6,953 bases of DNA from Burkholderiales bacterium (lineage in GTDB: Bacteria > Pseudomonadota > Gammaproteobacteria > Burkholderiales > Burkholderiaceae_D). The translations under genes were made by a program, and so were the position numbers. The notes under the pieces are model-generated. The model saw nothing but the letters and a program-made list of their open reading frames with translations, ran no database searches and was not told where the DNA came from. Numbering within the stretch: the stretch's first letter is position 1; each line of letters opens with the position of its first letter. The DNA is taken from assembly GCA_028868455.1 (NCBI GenBank), contig JAGWUK010000156.1:1-6953 (forward strand), read 5' to 3'. This document shows, one piece after another, positions 6,262 to 6,953 of this stretch.

Positions 6262-6295
6262 AAACCCGCCAGTGCAAGGCGGGTTTTGTTTTTTT
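6262..6295 (+). terminator. Strong intrinsic terminator of trhO
   Basis: AAACCCGCC (6262-6270) pairs perfectly with GGCGGGTTT (6278-6286) across a 7-nt loop, followed by a T-rich tract to 6295 broken by a single G. It starts 20 nt after the trhO stop. Between convergent genes it may also slow transcription from the minus strand, although the T run on that side is short. Confidence 0.93.
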
Positions 6296-6357
6296 GCACG
6301 TCATTCCATGCGCTGGTCTGCATCAGGAATCTCGACAAATTCAGCAATAGATGCGAC

Positions 6358-6705
6358 TCACAGTGAGCGTCCGTCGAAATGCTGAACTGGGATAGTATCC
6401 AAATCCAGATTCTCAATACAGCGCAGATTCACCGCCACGACAGCATGACCTTGCGGATCGGTACCTTCTGCATAAGGATGCATGCCGCAGGTTGGACAAA
6501 AACGATGATTGATCACATGTTTGTTGAACTGGTAGCTTGCAGCAGCATCGTCCGGCGTCAACAAGCGCACCTTGTCTCTGGGGACGAACCACAGCAAGGA
6601 ACCCTTGCGTGAACAGATCGAACAATTGCACGCCAGCGCACTCGTTATTTCGCCTTCAGCCTCAAACGCCACTGCGCCGCAGTGGCAACTTCCACGGTAA
6701 TTCAT
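6358..6705 (-). CDS. GFA/CENP-V domain zinc protein (glutathione-dependent formaldehyde-activating-like)
   Basis: Small cytoplasmic protein of 115 aa, full length for the single-domain GFA family, which binds zinc through conserved cysteines. The ligand pattern is intact: GSCHCG (Cys7, Cys9), ACNCSICSRKG (Cys26, Cys28, Cys31) and FCPTCGMHPY (Cys70, Cys73), with the family tail VAVNLRCIENLDLD. The founding member Gfa was proposed to help condense formaldehyde with glutathione, but most members, probably including this one, have no proven reaction, so I give no symbol. The start at 6705 has an excellent AGGAGA site 6 nt upstream. It is convergent to trhO, and a terminator candidate separates it from the upstream gene, so it is probably a single-gene transcription unit. 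Confidence 0.9.
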   Translation of the reverse strand: MNYRGSCHCGAVAFEAEGEITSALACNCSICSRKGSLLWFVPRDKVRLLTPDDAAASYQFNKHVINHRFCPTCGMHPYAEGTDPQGHAVVAVNLRCIENLDLDTIPVQHFDGRSL

Positions 6706-6711
6706 GGGTAC

Positions 6712-6717
6712 TCTCCT
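6712..6717 (-). promoter_or_regulatory. Shine-Dalgarno site of the GFA-domain gene
   Basis: AGGAGA on the minus strand lies 6 nt before ATG 6705. It is the best ribosome binding site in the window and fixes the start. Confidence 0.75.
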
Positions 6718-6744
6718 GTCGCAGGCTGGCTATGCTAAGTTTGC

Positions 6745-6779
6745 AAAAAAAGGGATACGCCTCCCGCAAAAAATATCCC
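6745..6779 (-). terminator. Intrinsic terminator candidate of the right-edge gene
   Basis: Read on the minus strand, GGGATA (from 6779) pairs with TATCCC (to 6752) across a 16-nt loop, followed directly by seven T residues (6751-6745). It is 30 bp after the stop codon of the right-edge gene and upstream of the GFA gene. The six-base-pair stem is modest but the T tract is very good. Confidence 0.65.
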
Positions 6780-6809
6780 CAGAAAACGATGTCGGCCAAC
6801 AATACCCCC

Positions 6810-6953
6810 TTAGAGGTAGGGCGTGATATTTTTCATGCCGCGCACAACGTATTCTTCTTTTTCACCAACCGGAGCCACGTAGTGCAGCACGCTCCTGGCG
6901 GCGTCTTCACCTTCAGTACGGGCAACGACCCAGGCCGCCAGATAGCTGGAAGC
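6810..6953 (-). CDS. C-terminal 47 residues of an unrecognised protein, cut by the window edge
   Basis: Minus-strand frame open from base 6953 to a TAA at 6810-6812. The visible tail is amphipathic: SSYLAAWVVARTEGEDAAR, then LHYVAPVGEKEEYVVRGM, ending NITPYL. It has no cysteine and no obvious membrane segment. I do not recognise the family. It is followed by a terminator candidate 30 bp downstream, which supports a real gene end. The next gene on the strand, the GFA-domain protein, is over 100 bp away with its own strong ribosome binding site. Confidence 0.7.
   Translation of the reverse strand, partial: ASSYLAAWVVARTEGEDAARSVLHYVAPVGEKEEYVVRGMKNITPYL

Noticed and set aside
1..6953. Mobile elements, CRISPR arrays, tRNAs, toxin-antitoxin or defence genes
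   Set aside because: Scanning by eye showed no transposase or integrase motifs, no regularly spaced repeats, no tRNA-like TTCRA loop context and no terminal inverted repeats; all the complete genes have ordinary housekeeping or signalling families.

Overview
The window looks like an ordinary chromosomal segment of a betaproteobacterium. Burkholderiales, and Oxalobacteraceae in particular (Herminiimonas/Janthinobacterium-like), is my best guess from the protein families and the moderate base composition; that placement is inference. I see no tRNA, rRNA, CRISPR array, integrase, transposase or attachment site. Coding density is high, with eight annotated genes complete or truncated at the left edge and one gene tail at the right edge.

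Left part, minus strand: a small exported, charged helical protein runs off the left edge (1-300). It is preceded by a promoter region carrying two inverted repeats. Upstream of it lies ugpQ, a cytoplasmic glycerophosphodiester phosphodiesterase (437-1183). A class III (CaiB/BaiF) CoA-transferase starts only 36 bp away on the plus strand (1220-2461), so the divergent pair must place its promoters partly inside each other's coding sequence. A weak terminator candidate follows the CoA-transferase.

Centre, plus strand: a 245-bp gap rich in short inverted and direct repeats leads into a probable operon. It encodes a LytS/AlgZ-type membrane histidine kinase (2707-3834), a LytTR response regulator (3857-4666) and an ElaA-family GNAT acetyltransferase (4699-5163). 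The kinase would sense through four membrane segments and phosphorylate Asp57 of the regulator, whose LytTR domain would bind DNA. None of the starts has a clear Shine-Dalgarno sequence.

Right part: trhO (5352-6242), a rhodanese-type tRNA U34 hydroxylation enzyme, is preceded by a TATAAT box and a leader of about 150 nt. The leader can fold into a long closing stem, a nested helix and a 7-bp pseudoknot; this is the most interesting non-coding signal in the window. trhO ends in a strong intrinsic terminator. Convergent to it is a small GFA/CENP-V-domain zinc protein (6358-6705, minus), insulated by another terminator from the C-terminal tail of an unrecognised minus-strand gene (6810-6953).

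I did not find a clearly new multi-gene system. The candidates for new biology are the trhO leader RNA, the repeat-rich region upstream of the two-component operon, and the run of SD-less starts on the plus strand.
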